Source: Anaerolineae bacterium (lineage in GTDB: Bacteria > Chloroflexota > Anaerolineae > Aggregatilineales > J027). Taken from it: a stretch of 64,000 nucleotides of DNA. The notes under the pieces are model-generated. The model saw nothing but the letters and a program-made list of their open reading frames with translations, did no database searches and was not told the DNA's origin. The DNA lies in assembly GCA_008933735.1 (NCBI GenBank), contig WBUL01000012.1:62001-126000 (forward strand), in the 5' to 3' direction. This document shows positions 10,309-19,300 of the stretch, piece by piece; position 1 is the stretch's first letter; each line of letters starts with the position of its first letter. The position numbers were made by a program, and so were the translations under genes.

Positions 10309-11391
10309 TTACTCCTGTGTTTTCCGTTGAAGCCACGTCATCACGAGAAAAACAATACTGACGATGAAAAACATGACAGCCAGCGCCAGCAGCTTAAAAA
10401 GCTGGCTGTTAGTGGTCAGCGCGATAAGCCCGAAGCAGGCGCAAAACGCATAGTAACCCAGGGCGATGATCTTGGGAGACAACCCCAGGGCTTGCAGTCG
10501 AAAGTGCAAGTGCCCGCGGTCTCCGGAAAAAGGACTTTTTCCGCGTAACAGACGACTACTGGCCTGCCATCCGAGATCAACCAGCGGCAGTCCCATGACC
10601 AGCAAAATCGTTGCCATTTTCGCGCCGCCAATAATACTCAAAACGGCCAGAACATAACCTAAATAGGGGGCACCACCACCCATGAAGACTTTAGCGGGAT
10701 GAAAATTATACGGCAAAAAGCCGAGGGTCGTCCCGACCAGGGCCAACGGCAGCAAACTTACACTGACCTGATCCAATCGAAATGCGGCGTGAACAAAAAT
10801 CATCAGTGCCGCGATGCACACCACCCCCGCCGCCAATCCATCTGAGCCATCCAGGAAATTCACTGTGTTCATCATCAAGGCAATCCAGAAGATGGAAATC
10901 AGCATCACCAGTGCATCGGGTCCGGTTGACACCGAATTACCCGTCAGAGGGTTGTTAAAAGTCTCGATAATGATCAGAAAGGCCACGGCGATAGCACCAG
11001 CAAGGAACTGTCCCGCAAACTGTACATAGGAGGGGAGATCGTATTTATCGTCCAGCAACCAGATGATAAAAACCACCGTCCCGCCAAGAAGCAGGCCAAT
11101 GAAGCGGGTGATTTCTTTTGTGTCGGTGCGCTCAATGGGTAAAAACTGGGCAATAACAGCAGCAAGGGTAAAGGAAAAATAAAGCGCCAGTCCTCCCGTG
11201 CGTGCGATCCGTCCATGCCCCTGATGCCGTCCCCCCGGCACAGACACCAGCCCGTAATTCAATCCAAAACGCTGTGCGAACGGGGTCAGTAAATAAGACG
11301 AAAAAAGAGCGATGCCGAAGACCAGCGCAAAAGCCAGGTATGGCGTATCATCCTCCAAATCAGGCAGTCCCAAACTGGCGATCACCTGCAT
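10309..11391 (-). CDS. WecA/TagO/MraY-family glycosyl-phosphate transferase
   Basis: The enzyme moves a sugar-1-phosphate from a UDP-sugar to a polyprenyl phosphate, the first membrane step of cell-wall or surface-polymer synthesis. The 360-residue product has about ten membrane segments and the family's cytoplasmic motifs: [43 protein letters not shown] and [10 protein letters not shown] with its HxH. These fit WecA/TagO better than MraY. The ATG at 11391 was taken because the longer frame to 11424 overlaps upp by 65 bases; even so the start lies 32 bases inside upp. The acceptor polymer is unknown. Confidence 0.88.
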   Translation of the reverse strand: MQVIASLGLPDLEDDTPYLAFALVFGIALFSSYLLTPFAQRFGLNYGLVSVPGGRHQGHGRIARTGGLALYFSFTLAAVIAQFLPIERTDTKEITRFIGLLLGGTVVFIIWLLDDKYDLPSYVQFAGQFLAGAIAVAFLIIIETFNNPLTGNSVSTGPDALVMLISIFWIALMMNTVNFLDGSDGLAAGVVCIAALMIFVHAAFRLDQVSVSLLPLALVGTTLGFLPYNFHPAKVFMGGGAPYLGYVLAVLSIIGGAKMATILLVMGLPLVDLGWQASSRLLRGKSPFSGDRGHLHFRLQALGLSPKIIALGYYAFCACFGLIALTTNSQLFKLLALAVMFFIVSIVFLVMTWLQRKTQE

Positions 11392-11980
11392 CGCCAAGGC
11401 CCGGGATAATAAACCCGATTTCATTCAGCCGTTCATCCAGCGCTGCCAGATGAATATCCACGTCGGGATGAGCGGATTCTAGCGCCTGTACCCCTTCCGG
11501 GGCCCCAATGAGGCCAACAAATTTGATCTGAGATGCACCCCATGTTTTTAAAATCTCAGCCGTCGCAACGGCCGATCCCCCGGTTGCCAGCATCGGATCG
11601 AGGATAAAGCAAATTTGCACCGTTGGCGCGATAGGAAGCTTATTGTAATACTGCACAGGACGAAGCGTTTTTTCGTCGCGATAAATGCCAATATGCCACA
11701 CCTGCGCTGAGGGCAGCAGTTCCAGGATACCATCCACCATTCCCAAGCCGGCACGCAATATCGGGATCAGGCCGATTTCCTGACGTAATACTTTGGCTTT
11801 GGCCTCTCCCATCGGTGTGGTGACAGTGGCATTGTTCAAATCAAGATCGGCAGTTGCTTCATAGCACAGGAGCATGGCAATTTCACGGACAAGCTGACGG
11901 AACTGGGGGTGACGGGTCTGGCTATCGCGCAGGATGGACAGCTTGTGTTGAACCAGCGGGTGTTGAGAAATATGGAGCAT
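11360..11980 (-). CDS. upp: Uracil phosphoribosyltransferase
   Basis: Upp converts uracil and PRPP to UMP in pyrimidine salvage. The 206-residue protein has the family's usual length. The PRPP-binding loop is [10 protein letters not shown] (128-137), and the N-terminal part [13 protein letters not shown] is characteristic. The C-terminal uracil-binding segment reads [26 protein letters not shown] precedes the ATG as a ribosome binding site. It lies 45 bases after glgB on the same strand and overlaps the next gene. Confidence 0.96.
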   Translation of the reverse strand: MLHISQHPLVQHKLSILRDSQTRHPQFRQLVREIAMLLCYEATADLDLNNATVTTPMGEAKAKVLRQEIGLIPILRAGLGMVDGILELLPSAQVWHIGIYRDEKTLRPVQYYNKLPIAPTVQICFILDPMLATGGSAVATAEILKTWGASQIKFVGLIGAPEGVQALESAHPDVDIHLAALDERLNEIGFIIPGLGDAGDRQFGTA

Positions 11981-12025
11981 ATCTTTCCCTCTAATATTTA
12001 GCCGACTGATTCTACGCGCCCCCTT

Positions 12026-14215
12026 TTATTTTTGCCATTTCAAAATCACAATTCCAAGCGGCGGAATCGTGAGATTCAGACTCTGCGGGTGGGCATGCCA
12101 TGCAACCGGGTCTGTCTGTACACCGCCCAGATTTCCCACATTTCCGCCTCCATAGGTTTCGGCGTCACTGTTCAGCATTTCCTTGTAGTAGCCGGGGCGT
12201 GGAACACCAACACGATAGTTATGACGCGGAACAGGGGTAAAATTACAGGCAACCACCAGAAAATCATCCGGATTTTCGGCAAACCGCATATAAGTAAACA
12301 CACTCTGGTCAGAGTCATTTGCCTCAATCCACCGAAAACCACGGGGGTCAAAATCCAGCTCGTACAGTGCGGGTTGTTCAAGGTAGAACTGGTTCACATC
12401 TTTAACCCACTGCTGCATTTTGGCATGGGTTGCCCAATTCAGCAGATTCCAGTCCAGACTGCGGGCTTCACTCCATTCGTTCCACTGCCCAATTTCCGAA
12501 CCCATAAAATTGAGTTTTTTACCGGGATGCATATATTGATGACCGTAGAGCAGGCGCAGTGAGGCAAATTTCTGCCACCAGTCTCCGGACATTTTATTCA
12601 CCAGAGACCCTTTGCCGTGTACGACTTCATCATGAGACAGCGAAAGCACAAAATTCTCGCTGAAGGCATACATCAAGGAGAAGGTAATCTCGTGATGATG
12701 AAAACGGCGAAAAATCGGGTTGCGGCTCATGTAGGACAAAACATCATGCATCCAACCCATGTTCCACTTGAAGGTAAACCCTAACCCTCCCAGATACGTC
12801 GGGCGCGATACCATTGGCCAGGCAGTTGATTCTTCCGCAATCGTGATCACACCGGGGCATTCGCTGTGAACCACCGCGTTGAATTCTTGCAAAAAAGAAA
12901 TCGCTTCCAGATTTTCTCTGCCACCGTATTTGTTGGGTATCCACTGCCCCTCTTTGCGCGAAAAATCAAGATAGATCATTGACGAAACGGCATCGACACG
13001 CAGCCCGTCAATATGATATTTTTTAAGCCAGAACAGGGCATTGGAAAGCAGGAAATTGCGTACCTCGTTGCGTCCGTAGTTAAAAATATAAGTTCCCCAG
13101 TCGGGATGTTCGCCCTGGCGGTAGTCGGAATGTTCATAAACATGGGTGCCGTCAAAATAGCTCAGGGCATGACCATCCTTAGGAAAATGCGCGGGAACCC
13201 AGTCCAGAATCACCCCGATGCCATTACGATGGCAGAGGTCTACAAAATACATGAAGTCCACCGCCTTATCCCCATAGCGGCTGGTCGGTGCGAAATAACC
13301 GGTCACCTGATAGCCCCACGAACCATCAAAAGGATGTTCGGCAATCGGCAACAGTTCCAGGTGGGTGTAATGCATCTCTTTGGCATATGCCACTAATTCC
13401 TGCGCCAGTTCGCGGTAAGTCAGCCATTCATTATTCTCGTTGCGCCGCCACGACCCCAGATGGACTTCATAAATGGACATGGGTTTGGTCAGCGGATTGC
13501 TGTTGGCCCGCGCATCCATCCATTTTTTGTCACGCCAGCGATAACTATCAAGATTGGACACAATCGAAGCCGTTCGTGGGCGTTTTTCGGAAAAATAGCC
13601 ATACGGATCGGTTTTTTCCACATGGTAATCGCGGAAACGGGAGCGGATGTCGAATTTATAAATGTCACCCTCTTTTGCCTCTGGAATGAATAATTCCCAG
13701 ACGCCGTTGGCCCCGTGCTGTCGCATGGGATGTACCCGTGTATCCCATCCGTTAAAGCTCCCAATCACTCCCACCCGGTAAGCATTCGGTGCCCAGACCG
13801 AGAAATTAACACCTTTGACGCCGTTCGCTTCTCGTAGATGAGCGCCCATTTTTTCGTAAATGTGCAGATGGCGGCCCTCTGCAAACAGATAGAGATCATA
13901 GTCGGTAAACAGGGGTGGGAAAGCGTAGGGGTCGTGAAAAGTTTCTTTTTTGCCTTCGTGGGTTTCAGCTTTGTAATGGTACTTCAAATTCTGACCATTC
14001 AAAGTAATCTCAAAAAAACCTTCGTTATGAAGGCAGTTCATATCATGCGATTCCCCGCTGGATTCATCCACCACCGCCAAGTTTCGGGCTGTCGGACGAA
14101 ACGCACGAATAGACACCTGGTTTTCGCTCACCTGGTGCGGGCCAAGTAAATCAAAAGGTGCCCCGTGAACCGCATTGAGCAGAGAATGAATGGCGTCCGG
14201 ATGTATCTCGGCCAT
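12026..14215 (-). CDS. glgB: 1,4-alpha-glucan branching enzyme
   Basis: GlgB cuts alpha-1,4 chains and reattaches them by alpha-1,6 bonds in glycogen. The 729-residue enzyme has two N-terminal beta-sandwich regions (CBM48-like, about 1-230). The GH13 barrel follows, with the nucleophile Asp in GLRVDAVSS (about 410) and the acid Glu in IAEES (about 461). The third acidic site is in LSHDEVVHG, and an all-beta C-domain ends the protein. The length equals typical GlgB. No other glycogen gene is in the window; it heads a run with upp and a WecA-like gene, an unusual pairing. Glycogen storage is therefore likely, but other glg genes must lie elsewhere. Confidence 0.97.
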   Translation of the reverse strand: MAEIHPDAIHSLLNAVHGAPFDLLGPHQVSENQVSIRAFRPTARNLAVVDESSGESHDMNCLHNEGFFEITLNGQNLKYHYKAETHEGKKETFHDPYAFPPLFTDYDLYLFAEGRHLHIYEKMGAHLREANGVKGVNFSVWAPNAYRVGVIGSFNGWDTRVHPMRQHGANGVWELFIPEAKEGDIYKFDIRSRFRDYHVEKTDPYGYFSEKRPRTASIVSNLDSYRWRDKKWMDARANSNPLTKPMSIYEVHLGSWRRNENNEWLTYRELAQELVAYAKEMHYTHLELLPIAEHPFDGSWGYQVTGYFAPTSRYGDKAVDFMYFVDLCHRNGIGVILDWVPAHFPKDGHALSYFDGTHVYEHSDYRQGEHPDWGTYIFNYGRNEVRNFLLSNALFWLKKYHIDGLRVDAVSSMIYLDFSRKEGQWIPNKYGGRENLEAISFLQEFNAVVHSECPGVITIAEESTAWPMVSRPTYLGGLGFTFKWNMGWMHDVLSYMSRNPIFRRFHHHEITFSLMYAFSENFVLSLSHDEVVHGKGSLVNKMSGDWWQKFASLRLLYGHQYMHPGKKLNFMGSEIGQWNEWSEARSLDWNLLNWATHAKMQQWVKDVNQFYLEQPALYELDFDPRGFRWIEANDSDQSVFTYMRFAENPDDFLVVACNFTPVPRHNYRVGVPRPGYYKEMLNSDAETYGGGNVGNLGGVQTDPVAWHAHPQSLNLTIPPLGIVILKWQK

Positions 14216-14295
14216 CGTGCCACCTTCTTAAGACAACAAATTCAAGCCAATGGTAACATGCCCACCCGGATAAACGTAATTTTAATTTGTGCGGC

Positions 14296-14330
14296 AAAAA
14301 CAAAAAGGCACGGGCGGGGCTGCCCGTGCC
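14296..14330 (-). terminator. Rho-independent terminator of the CsbD gene
   Basis: On the minus strand GGCACGGGC and GCCCGTGCC form a perfect 9-bp stem with a six-base loop (14307-14330), followed by TTTTTGTTTTTG. It lies directly after the CsbD stop and so separates it from glgB. Confidence 0.85.
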
Positions 14331-14349
14331 GTTGTCCTGTTTCAGGCGT

Positions 14350-14553
14350 TTACACCTTGAGCTGGTTCGCCCACTCATCAATCTGACGGTTGGCTTCCTC
14401 GCGGGTGTAACCGTAGCGTTCCTGAAGTTTGCCCGCCAGCTTTTCCCGCGAGCCCTGGATGTAATCCAGTTCATCGTTGGTGAGGCGTCCCCACTGCTGC
14501 TGGACGTGCCCCTTCACCTGCTTCCATTTGCCTTCAACAATGTCCCAATTCAT
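14350..14553 (-). CDS. CsbD-family general stress protein
   Basis: The 67-residue product has the CsbD pattern. It starts with MNWDIVEGKWKQVKGHVQQQWG, followed by LTNDELDYIQGSREKLAGKLQERYGYTREEANRQIDEW. CsbD proteins are small, hydrophilic and stress induced; the molecular role is unknown. The ATG at 14553 is preceded by AAGGAG at good distance, so the longer frame to 14598 is not used. It has its own terminator. Confidence 0.92.
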   Translation of the reverse strand: MNWDIVEGKWKQVKGHVQQQWGRLTNDELDYIQGSREKLAGKLQERYGYTREEANRQIDEWANQLKV

Positions 14554-14672
14554 CTCGTTTCTCCTTTTCACGCTATCTTGACGAGATGCCCCCAGCATAA
14601 GCCAGTCACTTAAGCAGAAGATTAAATTTCACTGACTATTAAGCATCACCTTCGTTCCTGCTCACCTGGCAT

Positions 14673-14885
14673 TCATTTTTGAGAACTGGTCGAGAAACCA
14701 AAAATGGTGTACACTTGATATAAGTGTAGGTTGAGGAGGAAGACACGCGGAGAAGTGTCTTCAGAAAATCTATGTTTTACATCATAGGTGCGTTCGCACC
14801 GAACACAATAGTCGGCAGTGAGTTTGCCGTAACCGACGCATGGGAACTGTCCGTCTACCTCATCGAATGTCTGGAATCCTTGCAT
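14673..14885 (-). CDS. Possible small protein, unknown (low support)
   Basis: A 70-codon frame starts at ATG 14885 with GAAGGGA a few bases upstream; a longer version begins at 14912. It contains GYGKLTADYCVRCERTYDVKHRF, where a CxxC with a later histidine hints at metal binding. It matches no family I know, and it spans two hairpin-forming sequences, so it may be chance. The 440-bp stretch 14554-14993 contains no other gene candidate. Confidence 0.25.
   Translation of the reverse strand: MQGFQTFDEVDGQFPCVGYGKLTADYCVRCERTYDVKHRFSEDTSPRVFLLNLHLYQVYTIFGFSTSSQK
14739..14762. repeat. Inverted repeat GAAGACAC/GTGTCTTC
   Basis: An 8-bp perfect inverted repeat with an eight-base spacer lies in the CsbD-GNAT gap. 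A second, shorter hairpin (GGTGC-GTTC-GCACC) follows near 14788-14801. Neither has a T-tract. Their function is unknown. Confidence 0.4.
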
Positions 14886-14993
14886 AAATTCCCTTCGCAC
14901 TTCGTCTGACATTCCTTTCTTGCAACAACTTCATACCTTCACCGGTAACGTTGATCACGCTTACCGATCTTGTGCTTTGTAAGGAGAAAGGTC

Positions 14994-15614
14994 ATGTCAG
15001 AGGTCATCATTTATAATGCCCGTCCCGAAGATGCAGAAGCCATCTGCCGAATCGGTGGTTATTTCCCGGCGGGGTCGGAAAGTCCCACCCCGGAAAACAT
15101 TCGCAATCACATCTGGCAGTTTCCAGAAGGACAACTGGTTGCACTGCTGAATCAGCGCGTGGTTGGTTTTGCCTTAACCATGCGAACAAACCACAGCCCG
15201 GATGAGCACCCACTTCCCTGGTTGGATGCGGTCGGAGATTTAGATATATCTAACCATGACCCGGATGGCCTGTGGTTGTACGGAATTGATTTTGTGGTGG
15301 ACTCTAATTACCGCCGCAAGGGAATTGGTACCAGGCTGTATCAAGCCCGCTTCAATCTGGTGAAGAAGTTGGGTCTGCGCGGGTTTTACGCCGGTGGAAT
15401 GCTGATGGGTTATCAGCACTACTGTCATCAGATGAACATCCGGCAGTATGCGGAAAAAGTCATCCGGGGGGAAATCAGTGACCCTACGGTAACGATGCAG
15501 ATGAAACGAGGGTTTCGCCCCTATCGGTTGATCGAAAACTACACCTGCTACCCCGCTGCCGGTGATGCTGCAATGCTGATCGTGTGGAAAAACCCACAGC
15601 AAATTTCTATCTGA
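14994..15614 (+). CDS. GNAT-family N-acetyltransferase
   Basis: The 206-residue protein carries the acetyl-CoA pyrophosphate loop RRKGIGTRLY inside the strand-loop-helix VVDSNYRRKGIGTRLYQARFNLVKKLG. A later GFRPYRLIENY segment is also common in GNAT enzymes. The family transfers acetyl groups to amines; the substrate is unknown. The ATG at 14994 has AAGGAG nine bases upstream, so the frame's earlier ATG at 14970 is unlikely. The central part GGMLMGYQHYCHQM and its long insert resemble uncharacterised Chloroflexota GNATs. A clear terminator follows. Confidence 0.85.
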   Translation: MSEVIIYNARPEDAEAICRIGGYFPAGSESPTPENIRNHIWQFPEGQLVALLNQRVVGFALTMRTNHSPDEHPLPWLDAVGDLDISNHDPDGLWLYGIDFVVDSNYRRKGIGTRLYQARFNLVKKLGLRGFYAGGMLMGYQHYCHQMNIRQYAEKVIRGEISDPTVTMQMKRGFRPYRLIENYTCYPAAGDAAMLIVWKNPQQISI

Positions 15615-15654
15615 TTCTCTATTGCAATCAGAAGCATATTCCGCTAATTTATAA

Positions 15655-15686
15655 ACAAGGTTCAGCCTCTCTGAGCCTTGTTTTTT
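15655..15686 (+). terminator. Rho-independent terminator after the GNAT gene
   Basis: ACAAGGTTCAG pairs with CTGAGCCTTGT (one G-T pair) around CCTCT, followed by TTTTTT at 15681-15686. It separates the GNAT gene from the C45 peptidase gene. Confidence 0.85.
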
Positions 15687-15722
15687 CGTCCGCTAAACTT
15701 ACCTGGAGAACCGTATAGAAAG

Positions 15723-16820
15723 ATGCCCCGAATCCGACTTCTGGAAGTTGGTGGAACGCCCTATCAAATGGGGTACCAGCACGGTAAAGCCTTCCAAAAG
15801 GCTATCTGCAAACTGGCAGAAGAACGCATTCGCCTGAGCTGCGATGATACTTGGACAGGTCGCACCCTCCCGCGTGAACAGGTACTGCAATTGGCAACCA
15901 TTTGCCTTGAGGAACACTACCGCTACGTGCCTGAACTTATGCAGGAACTGGAGGGCATGGCCGATGCAACCGGATTAGGGCTGGCGGAACTGATCATCGC
16001 CAACGGATTCACTGATTTTACCGATGTCATCTACAATGCTGGGGAACCACTTTCGTCTGCACCTGCCCGCGTCGGAAACGAGTGCACAACCTTTATGGTC
16101 AGCGGAGAAACCACCAGCGAAGGACTTGGTTTTCTGGGGCAGACCTGGGACATGCACGAGACGGCTACACCGCATGTCCTTTTACTGCGCGGGCATCCCA
16201 AACATGAGCCTGCCTTCCTGATGTTCACGCTGACGGGCTGTGTTGGCATGATCGGTATGAACGAAGCCGGAATCAGCATTGGGATTAACAATTTGCTTGG
16301 CGCAGATGGGCAGCCAGGAGTGACCTGGCCTTTTGTGTGCCGAAAGGTGCTAGCGCAAACCAACCTTGATGATGGCCTGAATGCGCTCCTGTCAGCGAAT
16401 CTTGCCGGGGCGCACAACTATATGCTAGCAGATAGCACCGGACGCGGCTACAGCATCGAAGCCATGAGCACCACGCTTCATATGGAGGAACTTCAGGATG
16501 GATCCATTGTTCACGCGAACTGCTGCCGTGCGGAAACGACACTGGCTGTGCAGCGCCCCCTGGATGATGACCTCCACGCGGATTCCATGAGCCGTACCAG
16601 CCGCGCTTCTCAGTTTTTGCAGCGGTGGCCTGTCACGCCGGACAGCCTGATGGAATTGACCCGTGATCGCAGTGATGGAGCCTACAGCATTTGTTCCATT
16701 TCCGAACCGCCCTATTATTCCGAGACCTGCGGCGCGGTCATTATGCGGCCTGCCACTCGTGAATTCTGGGGGGTGTGGGGACTGCCCATCGAAAATGAAT
16801 ACGAATATTTCCGGGTTTAA
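15723..16820 (+). CDS. C45-type N-terminal-nucleophile peptidase/acyltransferase
   Basis: The 365-residue product resembles the acyl-CoA:6-aminopenicillanate acyltransferase family. These enzymes cut themselves to expose an N-terminal cysteine and then hydrolyse or transfer amide bonds. The likely nucleophile is C121 in GNECTTFMV, followed by GQTWDMH, TGCVGMIGMNEAG and GVTWPFVCRKVLAQ, all typical of the family. The N-terminal GGTPYQMGYQHGKAF is the conserved propeptide opening. No signal peptide is seen, so it is cytoplasmic. The ATG at 15723 was chosen because homology begins there. The natural substrate is unknown. Confidence 0.88.
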   Translation: MPRIRLLEVGGTPYQMGYQHGKAFQKAICKLAEERIRLSCDDTWTGRTLPREQVLQLATICLEEHYRYVPELMQELEGMADATGLGLAELIIANGFTDFTDVIYNAGEPLSSAPARVGNECTTFMVSGETTSEGLGFLGQTWDMHETATPHVLLLRGHPKHEPAFLMFTLTGCVGMIGMNEAGISIGINNLLGADGQPGVTWPFVCRKVLAQTNLDDGLNALLSANLAGAHNYMLADSTGRGYSIEAMSTTLHMEELQDGSIVHANCCRAETTLAVQRPLDDDLHADSMSRTSRASQFLQRWPVTPDSLMELTRDRSDGAYSICSISEPPYYSETCGAVIMRPATREFWGVWGLPIENEYEYFRV

Positions 16821-16855
16821 CGGGTGGGGAAACCCCGCCCGCCTCATTTTCCCCA

Positions 16856-16884
16856 TTGAATAAAATGAACACCTGTTCTATAAT
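16856..16884 (+). promoter_or_regulatory. Promoter of ssb
   Basis: TTGAAT (16856-16861) and TATAAT (16879-16884) are 17 bases apart, a near-consensus housekeeping promoter. Transcription would begin near 16891 and leave a leader of about 130 bases before ssb. A GC-rich hairpin (GGGTGGGG/CCCCGCCC, about 16822-16840) just upstream may end the peptidase transcript. Confidence 0.75.
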
Positions 16885-17019
16885 TATAGGATGAGATATA
16901 CGCTCTTCTATAAAGTTGTTTCCCTATTTAGATGCGAAAAATCCAATAGCGTGGTTAAATCAGTTTCACATCTTCTTGAGAGTCGAGGGTGTTTTAGCAG
17001 TTTGAAGGATTGAGGCAAC

Positions 17020-17463
17020 ATGAGCTTTTGTGAAATTGTCCTGGTTGGACATGTAGGCCGTGATGCAGAACTGTCTTACACACAGGCCGGACGCGCTGTA
17101 TGCAGTTTTAGCCTGGCTACGAATCGGGTATGGACAGATCGGAATTCCAATGAGCGTCAGGAAGAGACCACCTGGTTTCGTGTTGCAATTTGGGGACAGC
17201 AGGCTGAGGCGTTGCACCAGTATATTACGAAGGGCGCTCAGGTGCTTGTGACCGCCAACCGCGTTCAGGCAAGACCCTTTCTGGGCAACGATGGACAGCC
17301 GAGAGCATCACTTGAAGTGACGGCCAATGTTGTCCGCCTGCTTGGCGGTCGTGGCGGCGCAGGTGGGGCACCAGGATTTACCGACGCGGATTACCCCTAC
17401 AGCGGCAATGCGGGGGGGAATGATTACGGCGGTGCTCAGGACGTAGACGATATTCCTTTCTAG
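17020..17463 (+). CDS. ssb: Single-stranded DNA-binding protein
   Basis: SSB coats single-stranded DNA and recruits repair and replication partners. The 147-residue protein has an OB fold (about 1-110) beginning EIVLVGHVGRDAELSYTQAGRAVCSFSLATNRVW, then a glycine-rich tail. It ends in the acidic tip VDDIPF, through which SSB docks partner proteins. It has its own promoter and terminator. It opens a cluster of possible nucleic-acid proteins (DUF3467, translin-like, Cas4-like) on the same strand. Confidence 0.96.
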   Translation: MSFCEIVLVGHVGRDAELSYTQAGRAVCSFSLATNRVWTDRNSNERQEETTWFRVAIWGQQAEALHQYITKGAQVLVTANRVQARPFLGNDGQPRASLEVTANVVRLLGGRGGAGGAPGFTDADYPYSGNAGGNDYGGAQDVDDIPF

Positions 17464-17487
17464 GGGTTTCGCGTGCATAATGCTGAG

Positions 17488-17520
17488 ATAAGCCTCTTCA
17501 GGCAGAAGTGGCTTATTTTT
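17488..17520 (+). terminator. Rho-independent terminator after ssb
   Basis: ATAAGCC-T-CTTC pairs with GAAG-T-GGCTTAT around AGGCA, followed by TTTTT. It lies 25 bases after the ssb stop. A weak promoter for the next gene (TTGCTT, 18 bases, TATAGA at 17543-17548) may follow. Confidence 0.75.
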
Positions 17521-17558
17521 GCTTGAAACGGTAGTCTAGGTTTATAGAAAGGCTGAAA

Positions 17559-17888
17559 ATGCAGAAGGGCAACCGCATCCAGATCGAGATTCCTGCCAGT
17601 TTGCGGGCGGTCTATTCCAACTTTGCACTTATAATCCATACCAGCTCAGAATTTTTTGTGGACTTTGCTCAGATTCTTCCCGGCATCCCCAAAACACAGG
17701 TACATACGCGGGTGGTCATGTCGCCGACTCATGCCAAACTGCTGTATAAGGCACTGGGCGAGAATCTTGACCAGTACGAGGCCAAGCACGGCCCAATCGA
17801 AGTACCCCCTTCACTCGCCGACCAGCTTTTTGGCGGCCTTAAACCGCCGGAGGTTTCCCAAGAGAACAATGAGCCGAATAATGAATGA
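17559..17888 (+). CDS. DUF3467 family protein
   Basis: The 109-residue protein matches the DUF3467 pattern: a strand-rich start with IEIPASLRAVYSNFALIIHTSSEFFVDFAQILPG, then VHTRVVMSPTHAKLLYKALGENLDQYEAKHG and an acidic disordered tail. The family is widespread and its function unknown. Its end overlaps the start of the translin-like gene, so the two are probably made together. GAAAGG precedes the ATG. Confidence 0.85.
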   Translation: MQKGNRIQIEIPASLRAVYSNFALIIHTSSEFFVDFAQILPGIPKTQVHTRVVMSPTHAKLLYKALGENLDQYEAKHGPIEVPPSLADQLFGGLKPPEVSQENNEPNNE

Positions 17889-18519
17889 ACTTGATCGTAT
17901 TGGCGACCATATCGTCGCTTATTTTGAAATCAAAAACGAAGTGCGGGAAAACGCACTGAACACCGCCCGCCAACTGACCCGCCAGTGTGCCAATACCATC
18001 CGGGCGATTCACCGCATGGAGTGGGATGAGGCCAAGACGATGCTGGAGGAAACCCGTACTATCGCCCATTCACTTCGCCAACTGCTTCAGAATCATCACG
18101 ACCTGTATCATACGGGCTACACCCAAGATGCTTTAAAAGAATATGTAGAAGCCCAGTTGATGTACGCATTTGTGCGGGGCGAGACGATTCCGACACCAGA
18201 GACCCTGGATGTGATTCCAAGCACCTATATCAACGGCATGGCAGAGGCCGCCACCGAACTTCGGCGGCACATCCTCGACCTGATCCGGCAAAGTAAGATG
18301 GAGGATGCCGAACGCCTGCTTGATACGATGGATACGGTATACACAATTTTGATCACGATGGACTTTTCTGACGCCATTACCGGTGGGCTGCGCCGCCGAA
18401 CCGACGTGGTTCGCAGCGTGGCGCAAAACACCCGCGCTGATGTGACGATGAGTCTGCGCCAGCAGCGTCTGGAAAATGCGATTGAATTACTGCTGCAAAA
18501 ATTAACGGAACAAAAGTGA
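17881..18519 (+). CDS. Translin/TRAX-family protein
   Basis: The 212-residue, all-helical product resembles translin and its archaeal relatives, which form octamers that bind, and in TRAX cut, single-stranded RNA or DNA. Recognisable blocks are FEIKNEVRENALNTARQLTR, IRAIHRMEW, HHDLYHTGYTQDALKEYVEAQLMYAFVRG, PSTYINGMAEAATELRRHILDLI and FSDAITGGLRRRTDVVRSVAQNTRADVT. E87 and E90 in EYVEA correspond to acidic residues linked to catalysis in TRAX, so a nuclease is possible. The start is ATG 17881 or 17869, inside the end of DUF3467. Its stop overlaps the GTG of the next gene. Bacterial members are often called haloacid dehalogenase by mistake. Confidence 0.85.
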   Translation: MNELDRIGDHIVAYFEIKNEVRENALNTARQLTRQCANTIRAIHRMEWDEAKTMLEETRTIAHSLRQLLQNHHDLYHTGYTQDALKEYVEAQLMYAFVRGETIPTPETLDVIPSTYINGMAEAATELRRHILDLIRQSKMEDAERLLDTMDTVYTILITMDFSDAITGGLRRRTDVVRSVAQNTRADVTMSLRQQRLENAIELLLQKLTEQK

Positions 18520-19235
18520 GCAAAAAATCCCCGCCCCCGCTGATTACTGCCAGCGAAATTGCACGGCACATTTACTGTGCCCGTGCATTGTTTTATGACC
18601 GCCGCAATCCTGATATACACAATCCTAATCTGGTAGGGCAGTTGTGGCGCTGGCTCATACAACCCTGGCGGACGGGGATCTTGGTGCTGTCGCTGGTGGT
18701 GATGTTTGCCGTCACCCAGCGCATCGGCATCACCCTGATTGCCGGGTTAGTCAGTATTTTTTTGTCAGTTCTGCTGCGCTACATCTACCACCGGACGCGC
18801 CAACCTGATAAAGACATTAGCTTTCAGGGGATCAAAGCACATCGCAACCACAAGACCCTGGTAGCAAAGGAATTTGGACTGGTCGGCAGGCCGGATTATC
18901 TGCTGGAGGTAGAGGGTTATAAGATTCCCGTTCTAGCCAAGGATATGCCAGGACCGGAGACACCCTACGAAGCTCACATCATGGAATTGGTTGCGTTTGG
19001 GATGATCGTCGCAGAAAACGAGCCGCGTCATCCGCTCTACGGCGTGATCCGTTATGCCGACGGGCGTACATTTGAGGTTGATTTTGATGAAGACGCAGTT
19101 GAAGTTTTGTCGGGCATCATGGATGAGATTGAAGCCAACCGCCAGCGGGACGACGTGCCCCGCAGCCACGACGAACGACGGCGCTGTTATGCCTGCCGCT
19201 ACCGGAAAAAATGTGATCAGAGTTTGTTCAGGTAA
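18516..19235 (+). CDS. Membrane-embedded Cas4-like PD-(D/E)XK protein
   Basis: The 239-residue protein has the Cas4/RecB-nuclease outline. An N-terminal helix ends in YC (C21), and three C-terminal cysteines (C224, C227, C233 in CYACRYRKKC) would complete a 4Fe-4S site. Between them lies GRPDYLLEVEGYKIPVLAKD, aligned with the nuclease GxxD...ExK core. The aspartate and lysine persist, but the glutamate position reads leucine (VLAK for VEVK), so cleavage activity may be lost. A two-helix membrane hairpin (about 52-92) is inserted after the first motif, which ordinary Cas4 lacks. The GTG start overlaps the translin-like stop. No CRISPR genes are nearby. Confidence 0.7.
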   Translation: MSKKSPPPLITASEIARHIYCARALFYDRRNPDIHNPNLVGQLWRWLIQPWRTGILVLSLVVMFAVTQRIGITLIAGLVSIFLSVLLRYIYHRTRQPDKDISFQGIKAHRNHKTLVAKEFGLVGRPDYLLEVEGYKIPVLAKDMPGPETPYEAHIMELVAFGMIVAENEPRHPLYGVIRYADGRTFEVDFDEDAVEVLSGIMDEIEANRQRDDVPRSHDERRRCYACRYRKKCDQSLFR

Positions 19236-19253
19236 TGTCACCTTCTATTTCTC

Positions 19254-19262
19254 TGCTACAAT
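19254..19262 (+). promoter_or_regulatory. Possible extended -10 promoter of the FHA/wHTH gene
   Basis: TGCTACAAT (hexamer 19257-19262) lies in the 65-bp gap after the Cas4-like gene. A start near 19269 would give a leader of about 32 bases that contains GGAGTGAG before the ATG. No -35 box fits. Confidence 0.4.
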
Positions 19263-19300
19263 AATGCGTATTAAGACACAAATGGAGTGAGTAGCCAATC

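Noticed and set aside
17656-17880. 75-residue N-terminal extension of the translin-like gene
   Set aside because: It lies almost wholly inside the DUF3467 gene in another frame, and family similarity begins at 17881.
18516-19235. CRISPR-Cas locus because of the Cas4-like protein
   Set aside because: No repeat-spacer array and no other cas gene is present; Cas4-like proteins also occur outside CRISPR.
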